NCBI RefSeq assembly: GCF_004364335.1
Contig: NZ_SOCR01000001.1
Span: 1 to 64,000, forward strand
Origin: Pseudomonas graminis
GTDB taxonomy: Bacteria; Pseudomonadota; Gammaproteobacteria; Pseudomonadales; Pseudomonadaceae
DNA length: 64,000 nucleotides
Direction of reading: 5' to 3'
The notes beneath the pieces were generated by a model. That model was not told the DNA's origin, searched no databases, and saw nothing but the letters and a program-made list of their open reading frames with translations. Both the position numbers and the translations under genes were made by a program. Below are positions 17,827 through 25,654 of the stretch, piece by piece. The stretch's first letter is position 1. Every line of letters begins with the position of its first letter.

Positions 17827-18289
17827 AACAAGAGTCTCCGCAGTTAAACGTCAGTGGGAGCATCTATTCGTATAGTCGCGCTCGGCAGGGACTTTGCAGA
17901 GTTCATGCCATCTGTTAGTTGCCCTTTTTATCCGGTTTTTAATATTCAAAACGTTGGGCAGGCGACACGTTGCTGCAACGCTGTCGGGTGACCAACAGTT
18001 GCCAGGTACTCAAGGCCCTTGCACCACTGCTTATAACCTCATTCGAAAACCCCTGTAACCGGCTAAAAGCGCCTTATAACGCTCACTGTTTCTGACGCAA
18101 CAGCTGATCGACAAAACAATGCTCACGGCACAACAGCCATTGCCGTCCAACGCTCTAGACCGGCCATTTTGCGGGGATTGAATACTTGGTATGGGTATTG
18201 CTCCCGGAACCAAGCCGGTGCAGGTGGCACCGGCATCAACAGGATCAGGGAACTTCGGTTTCCGTTTGTTAAACAGCTGGAGTTACTCA
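17827..18289. other. Divergent control region between TonB receptor and tonB
   Basis: No gene is supported here. The region holds the promoters of the receptor (left) and tonB (right). No clear Fur box was seen. Near the tonB side there are two hairpin-forming segments: 18214-18234 (GCCGGTGC-AGGTG-GCACCGGC, perfect 8-base stem) and about 18249-18263 (GGAAC-TTCG-GTTTCC). These would lie in the tonB mRNA leader. Confidence 0.5.
18214..18234 (+). promoter_or_regulatory. Strong hairpin in the tonB leader
   Basis: The perfect 8-base stem GCCGGTGC/GCACCGGC has a 5-base loop and lies 56-76 bases before the tonB ATG. No T-run follows, so it is not an ordinary terminator. A smaller UUCG-capped hairpin follows. 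It may shape translation of tonB; no known riboswitch was recognised. Confidence 0.4.
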
Positions 18290-19117
18290 ATGGCCAATGC
18301 CCAATCCGCCAGCGCACTGGATGTGCTGTGGCGCCAGGCTCCGGGCGGGGAATTGCTCGACTTGGGGCGGGTGTACCGAGGCCCTTTGGCGCTGTCGCGA
18401 CTGCAGACCACGCCCCGGCAGGTATTGAACCGTCGCGAGGCATTGCTGCTGGGCGTGTTCGCCCTGGTATTGCACGGTGCGGTGATCTATTGGATCAACA
18501 GTTCTCCCGCCGCCGCCCTGCCCGTGGTCCCGCCGGAAATCCCGCCGATGACCATCGAGTTTTCACAGCCCGCCCCTCCGGTTGTCGAGACGCCACCGCC
18601 GCCGCCCGAGCCCGTCGCGCAACCTGTGGAACAGCCGCCGCCCCCGGTGGAGGACGAACTGGCCGCGAAACCGCCGCCGCCCATGCCCGTCCCGAAACCC
18701 AAGCCCAAGCCGGTCGCCAAGCCGGTGCCCACACCTGTCGCCAAACCGGTGGAGCAGCCACCTGCACCGCCGACTCCAGCGCAACCGGTCGCCGCGCCGG
18801 CACCGCCTGCGCCGCCCGCACCCGCGCCTGCACCGGTCACACCGGCTTCGGCCAATGCAGGTTACCTGCACAACCCTGCGCCGGAATACCCGGCCCTGGC
18901 CATGCGCCGCAACTGGGAAGGCACCGTATTACTGCGCGTCCACGTGCTGGGCAGCGGTAAACCGAGTGAGATCCAGGTGCAGAAAAGCAGTGGCCATGAG
19001 CAACTTGACGAGGCCGCTCAGGCGGCCGTGAAACGCTGGAGTTTCGTCCCCGCCAAACGGGGCAATGATCCCATCGACGGCTGGGTCAGCGTGCCCATCG
19101 ACTTCAAAATCAGGTGA
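18290..19117 (+). CDS. tonB: TonB energy transducer
   Basis: The protein has 275 residues. It couples the inner-membrane proton gradient to outer-membrane receptors. One membrane segment lies at about residues 54-70 (LLLGVFALVLHGAVIYW), followed by a long Pro/Lys/Glu-rich spacer (about 80-195) that spans the periplasm. The C-terminal TonB domain has the diagnostic NPAPEYPALAMRRNWEGTVLL and ends PIDFKIR. The ATG at 18290 (MANAQSA) is chosen for the GGAG eight bases upstream. An earlier in-frame start at 18191 lacks one. exbB and exbD follow on the same strand. Confidence 0.93.
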   Translation: MANAQSASALDVLWRQAPGGELLDLGRVYRGPLALSRLQTTPRQVLNRREALLLGVFALVLHGAVIYWINSSPAAALPVVPPEIPPMTIEFSQPAPPVVETPPPPPEPVAQPVEQPPPPVEDELAAKPPPPMPVPKPKPKPVAKPVPTPVAKPVEQPPAPPTPAQPVAAPAPPAPPAPAPAPVTPASANAGYLHNPAPEYPALAMRRNWEGTVLLRVHVLGSGKPSEIQVQKSSGHEQLDEAAQAAVKRWSFVPAKRGNDPIDGWVSVPIDFKIR

Positions 19118-19211
19118 TCGACCACCTGGTCGCAACATCGCGGGCTACCTGACAAAAGGCGCATCGCTTAGCCCCTTTTTGCCTTGCTTATTTGCCTTGT
19201 TGGAGCCGCAC

Positions 19212-19949
19212 ATGAACCTTATCGCCTCACCCTTCGATTCCATTGAACACGCCGTCATCTGGGTGCTGATCCTCTTCTCCGTCGCCACCTGGAGCCTGGC
19301 CCTGCTCAAGGGCCTGCAGTTTGCTCGCCTCAAGGCGCAGGACCGAAAATTCCACAAGCAATTCTGGGCAGCCTCAAGCCTGGACTCGGCCGCTGAGCTC
19401 GCGCAGACCCGGCCGGGTGCCGCCGCCCGCGTCGCCATGGCCGGTTACGCGGCGATTCAAGTGCCGGAAGGTGACCACGCCGCCGATTTGAGCCAGGCGA
19501 TCAACCATCAGGATCGACTCGAACGCGCCCTGCGTCAGCAAATCGTACGCGAGCGCCGTTCGCTGGAGACTGGCCTGGCCATCCTTGCCAGTATCGGCAG
19601 TACGTCACCTTTCATCGGCCTGTTCGGGACGGTGTGGGGAATCATGTCAGCGCTCAAAGGCATCAGTGCGGCAGGGTCGGCCAGCCTTGAGACCGTGGCC
19701 GGTCCGATTGGCGCCGCACTGGTGGCCACCGGCGTCGGTATCGCCGTCGCCGTGCCGGCGGTGCTGGTTTACAACTATTACCTGCGTCGCCTGAAGCTGA
19801 CCGCCGCTGATCTCGACGACTTCGCCCACGACTTCTACAGCCTGGCGCAGAAGCATTCGTTCCGCGTGTTGCTGCATCCGGTGCTGAACAAGTCGGCCGC
19901 TGCGGCTGGCACAACGAGTGCCGGCCAGAAAGCGAAGGAGGCGTCCTGA
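19212..19949 (+). CDS. exbB: ExbB proton-channel subunit
   Basis: The protein has 245 residues of the MotA/TolQ/ExbB family. Three membrane segments are visible: about residues 12-32 (AVIWVLILFSVATWSLALL), about 128-150 in STSPFIGLFGTVWGIMSALKGIS, and about 170-190 (GAALVATGVGIAVAVPAVLVYNYY). With ExbD it forms the proton channel that drives TonB. The ATG at 19212 has TGGAG upstream. It lies 94 bases after tonB and one base before exbD, so the three genes are an operon. The length is normal for the family. Confidence 0.95.
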   Translation: MNLIASPFDSIEHAVIWVLILFSVATWSLALLKGLQFARLKAQDRKFHKQFWAASSLDSAAELAQTRPGAAARVAMAGYAAIQVPEGDHAADLSQAINHQDRLERALRQQIVRERRSLETGLAILASIGSTSPFIGLFGTVWGIMSALKGISAAGSASLETVAGPIGAALVATGVGIAVAVPAVLVYNYYLRRLKLTAADLDDFAHDFYSLAQKHSFRVLLHPVLNKSAAAAGTTSAGQKAKEAS

Positions 19950-19950
19950 G

Positions 19951-20352
19951 ATGGCTTTTTCCACACAAGACAATGACGAAGTGCTGAGCGAGATCAACGT
20001 CACGCCGCTGGTGGACGTGATGCTGGTGCTGTTGGTGGTGTTCATCGTGACGGCGCCGTTGTTGACCCATTCCATCCCGATCAACCTGCCAAAAACAGAG
20101 GCGGTGGCGCCTGTGGAGCAGAAGGACCCGCTGGTGGTGAGCATCGACGACAAGGGCAAGCTGTTCATCAACAAGGACGAGATTCAGGCGGATCTGTTGG
20201 AGAGCAACCTCAAGGCAGCCAAGGACAAGAACGCCGACGTGCGCGTGCAGTTGCAAGCCGACAACGGCGTGAATTACGGCGAAGTGGCGCGGGCCATGGC
20301 CTCGATCGAAAAGGCCGGTATTACGAAGCTTTCGGTGATTACCGCTAAATGA
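19951..20352 (+). CDS. exbD: ExbD proton-channel subunit
   Basis: The protein has 133 residues. The N-terminal SEINVTPLVDVMLVLLVVF segment contains the conserved aspartate of the ExbD/TolR membrane helix that carries protons. The remainder is periplasmic. AAGGAGG lies nine bases before the ATG at 19951, inside the end of exbB. Its length is typical. A REP sequence follows shortly after the stop. Confidence 0.95.
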   Translation: MAFSTQDNDEVLSEINVTPLVDVMLVLLVVFIVTAPLLTHSIPINLPKTEAVAPVEQKDPLVVSIDDKGKLFINKDEIQADLLESNLKAAKDKNADVRVQLQADNGVNYGEVARAMASIEKAGITKLSVITAK

Positions 20353-20362
20353 CGGTTTATAA

Positions 20363-20407
20363 GATCAAAAGCAGATCAAGGGCTTCCCGGCTGAAGCCGG
20401 TCCTACT
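20363..20407. repeat. Solo GATCAAAAGC motif joined to a type 1 REP
   Basis: GATCAAAAGCAGATCAAGGG (20363-20382) runs straight into the REP TTCCCGGCTGAAGCCGGTCC. The same join, GATCAA(A/G)AGC-AGATCA, forms the end of the hairpin elements at 27502-27780 and 53612-53896. Here the rest of the element is missing. Confidence 0.7.
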
Positions 20408-20472
20408 GAGCGCGTGTTGTTTCGACGATGTTTGATCGGTCACCGTCGTACCCGAAAGAACGCATTTTTTTC

Positions 20473-20559
20473 GTAGGAGCCGGCTTGCTGGCGAATCCAT
20501 TCTGTCAGTCACTCTATTCATATCTGACCCAACGCTTTCGCCAGCAAGCCGGCTCCTAC
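20473..20559. repeat. REPIN, type 2 (GTAGGAGCCGGCTTGCTGGCGAA)
   Basis: Two inverted copies of a REP different from type 1 enclose a core with TGTCAGTC and CATATCTGACCCA, which can itself pair. An almost identical 87-base copy lies at 53980-54066. A degenerate type 1 REP follows at 20578-20602. Confidence 0.85.
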
Positions 20560-20608
20560 GGTGAAATCGCGTTCACCCAGTGGGACCTTCTTCAGCCGGG
20601 AAGCTTTT

Positions 20609-20777
20609 GCTTTTGATCTTCATACGCATAAGGCTCAGTCACCACCCATCGCGACTTGGGTGAAGGAACCCGACGAAGTCGGGCCCAACCAGGAGCACAA
20701 GCCCTTGGTTACTTCGGGCTTTATCAAGTAACTCGCCGAAGGCGAAGCAGTCTGCCCCCAGGCAGACGCCCTTGATC
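20609..20777 (-). repeat. Hairpin-string dispersed element, copy A (short)
   Basis: In the minus orientation it runs from a GATCAAGGGC end to a GATCAAAAGC end. It contains the hairpins GTCTGCC/GGCAGAC (20750-20766), GTTACTT/AAGTAAC (20708-20714 with 20726-20732) and CCCGAC/GTCGGG (20669-20683). Compared with copies B and D it lacks about 110 bases of the middle part. Reading frames through it are not conserved proteins. Confidence 0.7.
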
Positions 20778-20782
20778 TTAAA

Positions 20783-20806
20783 GATCTTGATCTTGATCTT
20801 GATCTC
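20783..20806. repeat. Four tandem copies of a GATCTT hexamer
   Basis: GATCTT occurs three times, then GATCTC, ending at the stop codon of the acyl-CoA-dehydrogenase-like gene. On the minus strand the unit is AAGATC, which is the start of the terminal motif of the adjoining dispersed element. Confidence 0.8.
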
Positions 20807-22015
20807 TTAAAACAACCCCGACGTCGGCGGCGGTGTCCCCTTGAGCTGCCAGGCACCCACCGCCGCTGCCTTCCACTGCCGCGGGTTGTGATTGGACACC
20901 GTGCGCGCGTTGCGCCAGTGACGATCCAGATTGTGCGCCCGTCCCGTCGTCGAAGCACCGCCCACATCGAACACCAGCTCCGCCGCTTTCAAGGCTGACT
21001 CGGCGGCAATGTACTGCGCCTGAGCCACATCAACGGCGGCCTGATCAACCGCCACCGCGTCCAGCTCGGCGGCCCACGCCCGGTCGATCGACGCCGCAGC
21101 GTGCAACACCACCGCCTCGGCAGTAAAGGCACGGGCGGCAATGTCGCCCACGCTGAGCTCGACGTACGGATCATCCACCGAGCGCGTCGCCGTGCTGTGC
21201 TTGATCGGCCGCGCGTGATCCCGGGCGAAACTCACCGCGTCGTTCAAGGCATTGCGCGCGATCCCGGCGTTGACCGCCGCCAGAAACACCTGCAGAAACG
21301 GCGTGACGATGGTGCGTTTGCCCTCCTCCACCGTGCGGGTACGGATCTCCTCCGCCTTGACCCGCACGTCGTGCAAGTGCGTGGTGCCGCTGGCGGTCAA
21401 GCGTTGGCCCATGGCGTCGAAGTCATCCACCAACTCCAGGCCCTGCCGGTCCCGAGGCAGGATGAATGAAACCGGCTGATCGTTCTCGTCCAGCGCCACC
21501 GCGCTGACCCAGTCGGCGTACAGCGAACCGGTGCTGTAATACTTGCTGCCGCGGGCCCGGTAATCGTCGCCATCGCGGACGATACGCGCGCTGATCGCGC
21601 CATTGACGCCGCCCACTTCCCAGCCGGCATTGCCCACCACCGCGCCTTGCAGGTAGCGCGCAAACCAGCGCTCGCGCTCAGCCTCGGCGTCGTCAGCCTG
21701 GGAGGCCAGCAAGCCCTCGACAAAACCGAAACCCGGGCGCAATGCCTGGGCGACGTTGGAATCGGCGGACGCGATACGGATCAGCAGCGCGATCACGTCC
21801 CTGACCGTCGCCCCGGCGCCACCGAAGCGCGCGGGAATGCGCGCGGTGAACAAACCCGCCTTGGCGATCTGCGCGACGGCCTCATAAGGCAATTGCCGAT
21901 CACGTTCACGCCGGGCGGCACCCGCAGCGATATCCGGCAGCAGGCGGTCCAGCCGCGCGTTGAGTTCTGCGACCGTGAGGACGGCAGGTTTGGGTACAGC
22001 AGACAACGTACTCAT
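20807..22015 (-). CDS. Acyl-CoA-dehydrogenase-fold flavin monooxygenase (SfnB/DszC-like)
   Basis: The protein has 402 residues of the acyl-CoA dehydrogenase superfamily, in the branch of SfnB and DszC proteins associated with sulfur acquisition. Recognisable segments are PARFGGAGATVRDVIALLIRIASADSNVAQAL, then ARGSKYYSTGSLYADWVSAVA, and HNPRQWKAAAVGAW at the C-terminus. Such enzymes oxidise organosulfur or related compounds with reduced flavin. The start at 22015 (MSTLSAV) has AAGGA upstream. The gene is last in a minus-strand cluster with a peptide-type ABC importer and an LLM monooxygenase. The substrate is inferred only from that context. Confidence 0.85.
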   Translation of the reverse strand: MSTLSAVPKPAVLTVAELNARLDRLLPDIAAGAARRERDRQLPYEAVAQIAKAGLFTARIPARFGGAGATVRDVIALLIRIASADSNVAQALRPGFGFVEGLLASQADDAEAERERWFARYLQGAVVGNAGWEVGGVNGAISARIVRDGDDYRARGSKYYSTGSLYADWVSAVALDENDQPVSFILPRDRQGLELVDDFDAMGQRLTASGTTHLHDVRVKAEEIRTRTVEEGKRTIVTPFLQVFLAAVNAGIARNALNDAVSFARDHARPIKHSTATRSVDDPYVELSVGDIAARAFTAEAVVLHAAASIDRAWAAELDAVAVDQAAVDVAQAQYIAAESALKAAELVFDVGGASTTGRAHNLDRHWRNARTVSNHNPRQWKAAAVGAWQLKGTPPPTSGLF

Positions 22016-22041
22016 GGCAGATCCTTGTTCTGAATTCGAAC

Positions 22042-23757
22042 CTAAATGGCGATTTTCCACAGGCGGGACTCATCAAACAGCAGCACCGCGCTTTCCGGTT
22101 CCACCGGCGGCACCACCCGCGTGGCTCCGGCGCCGGGCAGACGCGGAACCGCGCCCAGCAGGCGCCGTGTGTATTCGTGTTGGGGGCTGTCGAAGAGCGT
22201 CTCGACCGGCGCGGTTTCGACCACCTTGCCGTGGCGCATCACCAGCACTTCGTCGCTGACATGGCGAATCACCCCCAGATCATGGGAAATGAACAGATAC
22301 GCCAGGCCCAGTGACGCCTGCAGGTCGGCCAGCAGGTCGAGCACCTGGGCCTGAACGGACACGTCCAGCGCCGAGACCGGCTCGTCGCAGATGATCACTT
22401 TGGGGTTGCTGGCAATGGCCCGGGCGATGGCCACGCGCTGACGCTGACCGCCGGACAACTGCAACGGCCGGCGTGTCGACAGTTCGACGGGCAGGCGAAC
22501 TTCATGTAGCAGTTGGGCAATGCGCGCGCGCTGCTGCTCGAACGCAATGCCGGCCACATCCAGGGCGTCGGCGAGAATCTGGCCGACGCTCCAGCGCGGG
22601 TCGAACGAGCTAAGGGGGTCCTGATAAATCACGCTGATGTCGCGCCGATGCAAGCGCCGGGTTTTCTCCTCGACGCGCCCGCTGCCCGCCCCCGTCCAAG
22701 GCACATTGAGAAACTGCACCGCGCCGGCATCGGGCTCCAGCAGGCCCAGCACAATGCGCGCCACGGTGGTCTTGCCGGACCCGGACTCGCCGACGATGCC
22801 CAGGGTGCGACCTGCACGCAGCTCGAAGCTGACGCCATCGACGACCTGCCGCGCCTGTTGATCGGGGCCGACGTAGCGCTTGCCCAGCCCGGTAGCCTTG
22901 AGCAACACCGGAGCATCCGCCCCCGCCCGAGCCTGCACGGATGAGCCACTCTGCGCCGATGAAAGCCGCGTCCCCCGCGCATGTTCGGCGGGCACCGCAT
23001 CCAGCAATGAGCGGGTGTAGGCATGACGCGGGTTGCGCAGCACTTGCTCGATGGGGCCCTGCTCGACCACTTCGCCATGGCGCAGCACCAGCACCTCATC
23101 AGCCAGTTGCGCGACCACCGCCAGGTCATGGCTGATGATCAACAGCGAATCGCCGCGCTGTCGGATCTGTTGCAGGACGCCGAGAATCTGCGCCTGCACC
23201 GTCGCGTCCAGCGCGGTGGTAGGCTCGTCGGCAATCACCAGTCCGGGACTCAACGCCAAGGCACTGGCGATCAGCGCGCGTTGACGCAAGCCGCCGGAAA
23301 GCTGGTCAGGCCGCTGCCGTGCGCGCAAACGCGGATCGGGTACGCCAACGGTTTCCAGCAATTCAATGACCCGCTGGCCCCGGCTGACGCGATCGCCCCA
23401 GCCGTGGGTCTGCAGCACTTCGAGGATCTCCTTGCCCACCGGGCGCAACGGGTCCAGGGACACCAGCGCATCCTGCAGCACAAAACCGATTTCCCTGCCG
23501 CGCAGGTCTCGCCAACCGCGCTCCGACAGCGCCAGCAGATCACGCCCGGCATAACTCAGCCGGCGTGCCGTGACCCGCGCGCCTTCGCCCGCCAGCCCGA
23601 TCAGGCTGCGCGCCGTCACGCTCTTGCCCGAGCCGGATTCGCCGACCAGGGCCAGGGTCTTGCCCGGTTCCAGGGTGAACGACAGATCACGCACCACCGA
23701 CTGCCCGGCGAACTCGATGGACAGGCCTTCGACGATCAAACGTTTCGGCTCGCTCAT
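22042..23757 (-). CDS. Fused double ATP-binding subunit of peptide/nickel-type ABC importer
   Basis: The protein has 571 residues with two complete ATPase domains, like DppD and DppF fused (GsiA-type layout). Domain 1 has Walker A GESGSGKS (about 36-43), signature LSGGLRQR and Walker B LVIADEPTTALD. Domain 2 has GESGSGKT (about 330), signature LSGGQRQR and KVIICDEPVSALD. Both look competent for ATP hydrolysis. The start ATG at 23757 overlaps the preceding permease stop by four bases, so translation is coupled. It powers uptake of the ligand bound by the lipoprotein encoded at 25651-27336. Confidence 0.93.
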   Translation of the reverse strand: MSEPKRLIVEGLSIEFAGQSVVRDLSFTLEPGKTLALVGESGSGKSVTARSLIGLAGEGARVTARRLSYAGRDLLALSERGWRDLRGREIGFVLQDALVSLDPLRPVGKEILEVLQTHGWGDRVSRGQRVIELLETVGVPDPRLRARQRPDQLSGGLRQRALIASALALSPGLVIADEPTTALDATVQAQILGVLQQIRQRGDSLLIISHDLAVVAQLADEVLVLRHGEVVEQGPIEQVLRNPRHAYTRSLLDAVPAEHARGTRLSSAQSGSSVQARAGADAPVLLKATGLGKRYVGPDQQARQVVDGVSFELRAGRTLGIVGESGSGKTTVARIVLGLLEPDAGAVQFLNVPWTGAGSGRVEEKTRRLHRRDISVIYQDPLSSFDPRWSVGQILADALDVAGIAFEQQRARIAQLLHEVRLPVELSTRRPLQLSGGQRQRVAIARAIASNPKVIICDEPVSALDVSVQAQVLDLLADLQASLGLAYLFISHDLGVIRHVSDEVLVMRHGKVVETAPVETLFDSPQHEYTRRLLGAVPRLPGAGATRVVPPVEPESAVLLFDESRLWKIAI

Positions 23758-24617
23758 GACAGTCGGCCCTCCAGACGTTGTTGCAGGTAACGACCGGCGA
23801 CCGTGGTCGACAGCGTAGTGAGCACGATGAACAGGCCGGGGAAAAACGTCAGCCACCAGGCGTTGGCGATGAAGTCGCGGCCCATCGACAGCATGGTTCC
23901 CCATTCCGGCGCCGGTGGACGCGCACCAAGGCCGAGGAAGCTCAGCGCCGACGCCCATACGATGGCCTGACCGACGCCCATGGTCAGCGTGACGATCAGC
24001 GGCCGCATCGCGTTGGGCAACAGTTGCCGGGTGATGATGCGCAGCGGCGGATGGCCGAGGGCTTTCGCCGATTCGATGTAGCCCGCATTGCGCACCGCCA
24101 GCACTTGGCCACGGACCATCCGCGCATAACCGGGAGCGCCGCCCAGACCGGTGGCGACGATGAGCGGGCCGATGCCGCTGCCGAAAATCGCCACGAGCAG
24201 CAGCGCCAGAACCAGACTGGGAAAGGCAAACAGCACCTCGAGCACCCAGCCCACGGCGCGGTCGACCCGGGCACCGCCCAACCCGCCGAGCAGGCCGAGA
24301 ACGATGGCGATGCTCATGGCAATGGCGGTCGCCGCAAGGCCGATGAACAGCGACTGGCGCGTGCCGTAGATCACGCGGGAAAAAATGTCCCGCCCTGATT
24401 GATCGGTGCCGAACCAGTGCGCCCAGCCCGGTGGATGAAACGCATCGCGCGGCACGATGGCCAGCGGATCACTGTGGGCGAACCACTGCGGCGCGAGGGC
24501 GGCGAGGATGACCAACAGTAAAAAACCCAATGCCAGCGACGGGCCGATTCGCCATGTACGCGGCGTGCGCTGGACCCGGACCGCAGGCAGGGGCTTGTCG
24601 AGAATCAGGTCGCTCAT
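23754..24617 (-). CDS. ABC transporter permease, DppC-type
   Basis: The protein has 287 residues, with an N-terminal cytoplasmic stretch, a first membrane helix (LALGFLLLVILAALAP) and the DppC-type periplasmic segment GWAHWFGTDQSGRDIFSRVIYGTRQSL. The permease EAA loop (YIESAKALGHPPLRIITRQLLPN) contacts the ATPase. The start ATG at 24617 shares a base with the stop of the preceding permease, and its own stop overlaps the ATPase start. It pairs with the DppB-type permease upstream. Confidence 0.93.
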   Translation of the reverse strand: MSDLILDKPLPAVRVQRTPRTWRIGPSLALGFLLLVILAALAPQWFAHSDPLAIVPRDAFHPPGWAHWFGTDQSGRDIFSRVIYGTRQSLFIGLAATAIAMSIAIVLGLLGGLGGARVDRAVGWVLEVLFAFPSLVLALLLVAIFGSGIGPLIVATGLGGAPGYARMVRGQVLAVRNAGYIESAKALGHPPLRIITRQLLPNAMRPLIVTLTMGVGQAIVWASALSFLGLGARPPAPEWGTMLSMGRDFIANAWWLTFFPGLFIVLTTLSTTVAGRYLQQRLEGRLS

Positions 24618-25654
24618 CACGGGTTCTCCTGTTGGCGAGGGTCGACCCACTGATAAAGCAGGTCGACCAGAACGTTGGCCAGGACATAACCGGCGGCCAC
24701 CACCAGGCTGATGCCGATGGTCAGCGGCAGGTCCTGGGCTTGCACCGCCTGGTACAACTGACGTCCGAGGCCCTTGCGGGAGAAGATCACCTCGATCACC
24801 ACCGCGCCGCTGATCAGCGCGCCGATGGCCCAGCCTGACAGCGATATACCTGGCAGCACGGCATGACGCAGCGCGTGTTTGAAGCGCACGTTCAAGTCAC
24901 TTAGCCCACGGGTTCTGGCGGTTAACACGAAGGGCTGTTCGAGGGTCAGGTCCAGGGATTCACGGGTGACCTGGGCGATGAAACCCGCCAGCGGGATCGC
25001 CAGGGCAAGGGACGGCAGCACCAGCGTGCGCCAGCCGTCACTGCCCGCTGGCGGAAACAGCCGCAAGCCGAACGCGAACACGGCCAGCAGCAGAATTCCC
25101 AGCCAGAAATGCGGCAGCGCGGCGGATACCGTTTCTGCCAGCGATGCGAGGGTGCTGACCCAGCGGCGGCGCCCGGCGGTCAGCACCGTCAGCGCCAGCA
25201 CCAGCAGCCACGCCAGGGCCAGGGAGGTGAAGGTCAGCTCCAGCGTCGGCCAGGATTGCTCGGCGAGCACGCGGGTGACTGGCAGATGCTGGGAATAGGA
25301 CATCCCCAGATCACCTTGCACCAGCCGCCCGAGATACAGCCCGTACTGCACGGCCAGCGGTTTATCCAGGCCGTATTCGCGGGTGGCTTCGGCAATGGTT
25401 TCGGCGGTCGGATTGCCGCTCGGTCCACCGAGGATCGCCAGCACCGGATCGCCGGGCATCAGACGCAGCGCGAAGAAGGTCAGTGTAGCGACCGCCCAGA
25501 GCACCAGAATACCGCCCGCCAGGCGCCACAATGCGCGCTTGCCCAGCCGTCGCAAACGCTCCCGACGCGGGTTCGCGGACCCGGCTTCTGGGTCGGCCTC
25601 GGGGTTATTGCCCAGCGCGTTTGTCAGCCCGTTGCTTGACGCTGTATCGGTCAT
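24617..25654 (-). CDS. ABC transporter permease, DppB-type
   Basis: The protein has 345 residues. It has the DppB-type N-terminus after a hydrophilic leader (LAGGILVLWAVATLTFFALRLMPGDP), about six membrane helices and the EAA loop (VLTARTRGLSDLNVRFKHALRHAVLPG). The start at 25654 (MTDTASS) is preferred over 25666 because its ATGA overlaps the stop of the binding-protein gene, the pattern seen at every join in this operon. The leader of about 45 residues is longer than usual and rich in Asn, Pro, Glu and Arg. It forms the translocation path with the DppC-type subunit. Confidence 0.92.
   Translation of the reverse strand: MTDTASSNGLTNALGNNPEADPEAGSANPRRERLRRLGKRALWRLAGGILVLWAVATLTFFALRLMPGDPVLAILGGPSGNPTAETIAEATREYGLDKPLAVQYGLYLGRLVQGDLGMSYSQHLPVTRVLAEQSWPTLELTFTSLALAWLLVLALTVLTAGRRRWVSTLASLAETVSAALPHFWLGILLLAVFAFGLRLFPPAGSDGWRTLVLPSLALAIPLAGFIAQVTRESLDLTLEQPFVLTARTRGLSDLNVRFKHALRHAVLPGISLSGWAIGALISGAVVIEVIFSRKGLGRQLYQAVQAQDLPLTIGISLVVAAGYVLANVLVDLLYQWVDPRQQENP

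Noticed and set aside
17827..18289. Cobalamin riboswitch in the TonB receptor/tonB divergent region
   Set aside because: A TonB receptor next to a CobC-like phosphatase made this worth checking, but no conserved B12-box sequence was found on either strand.
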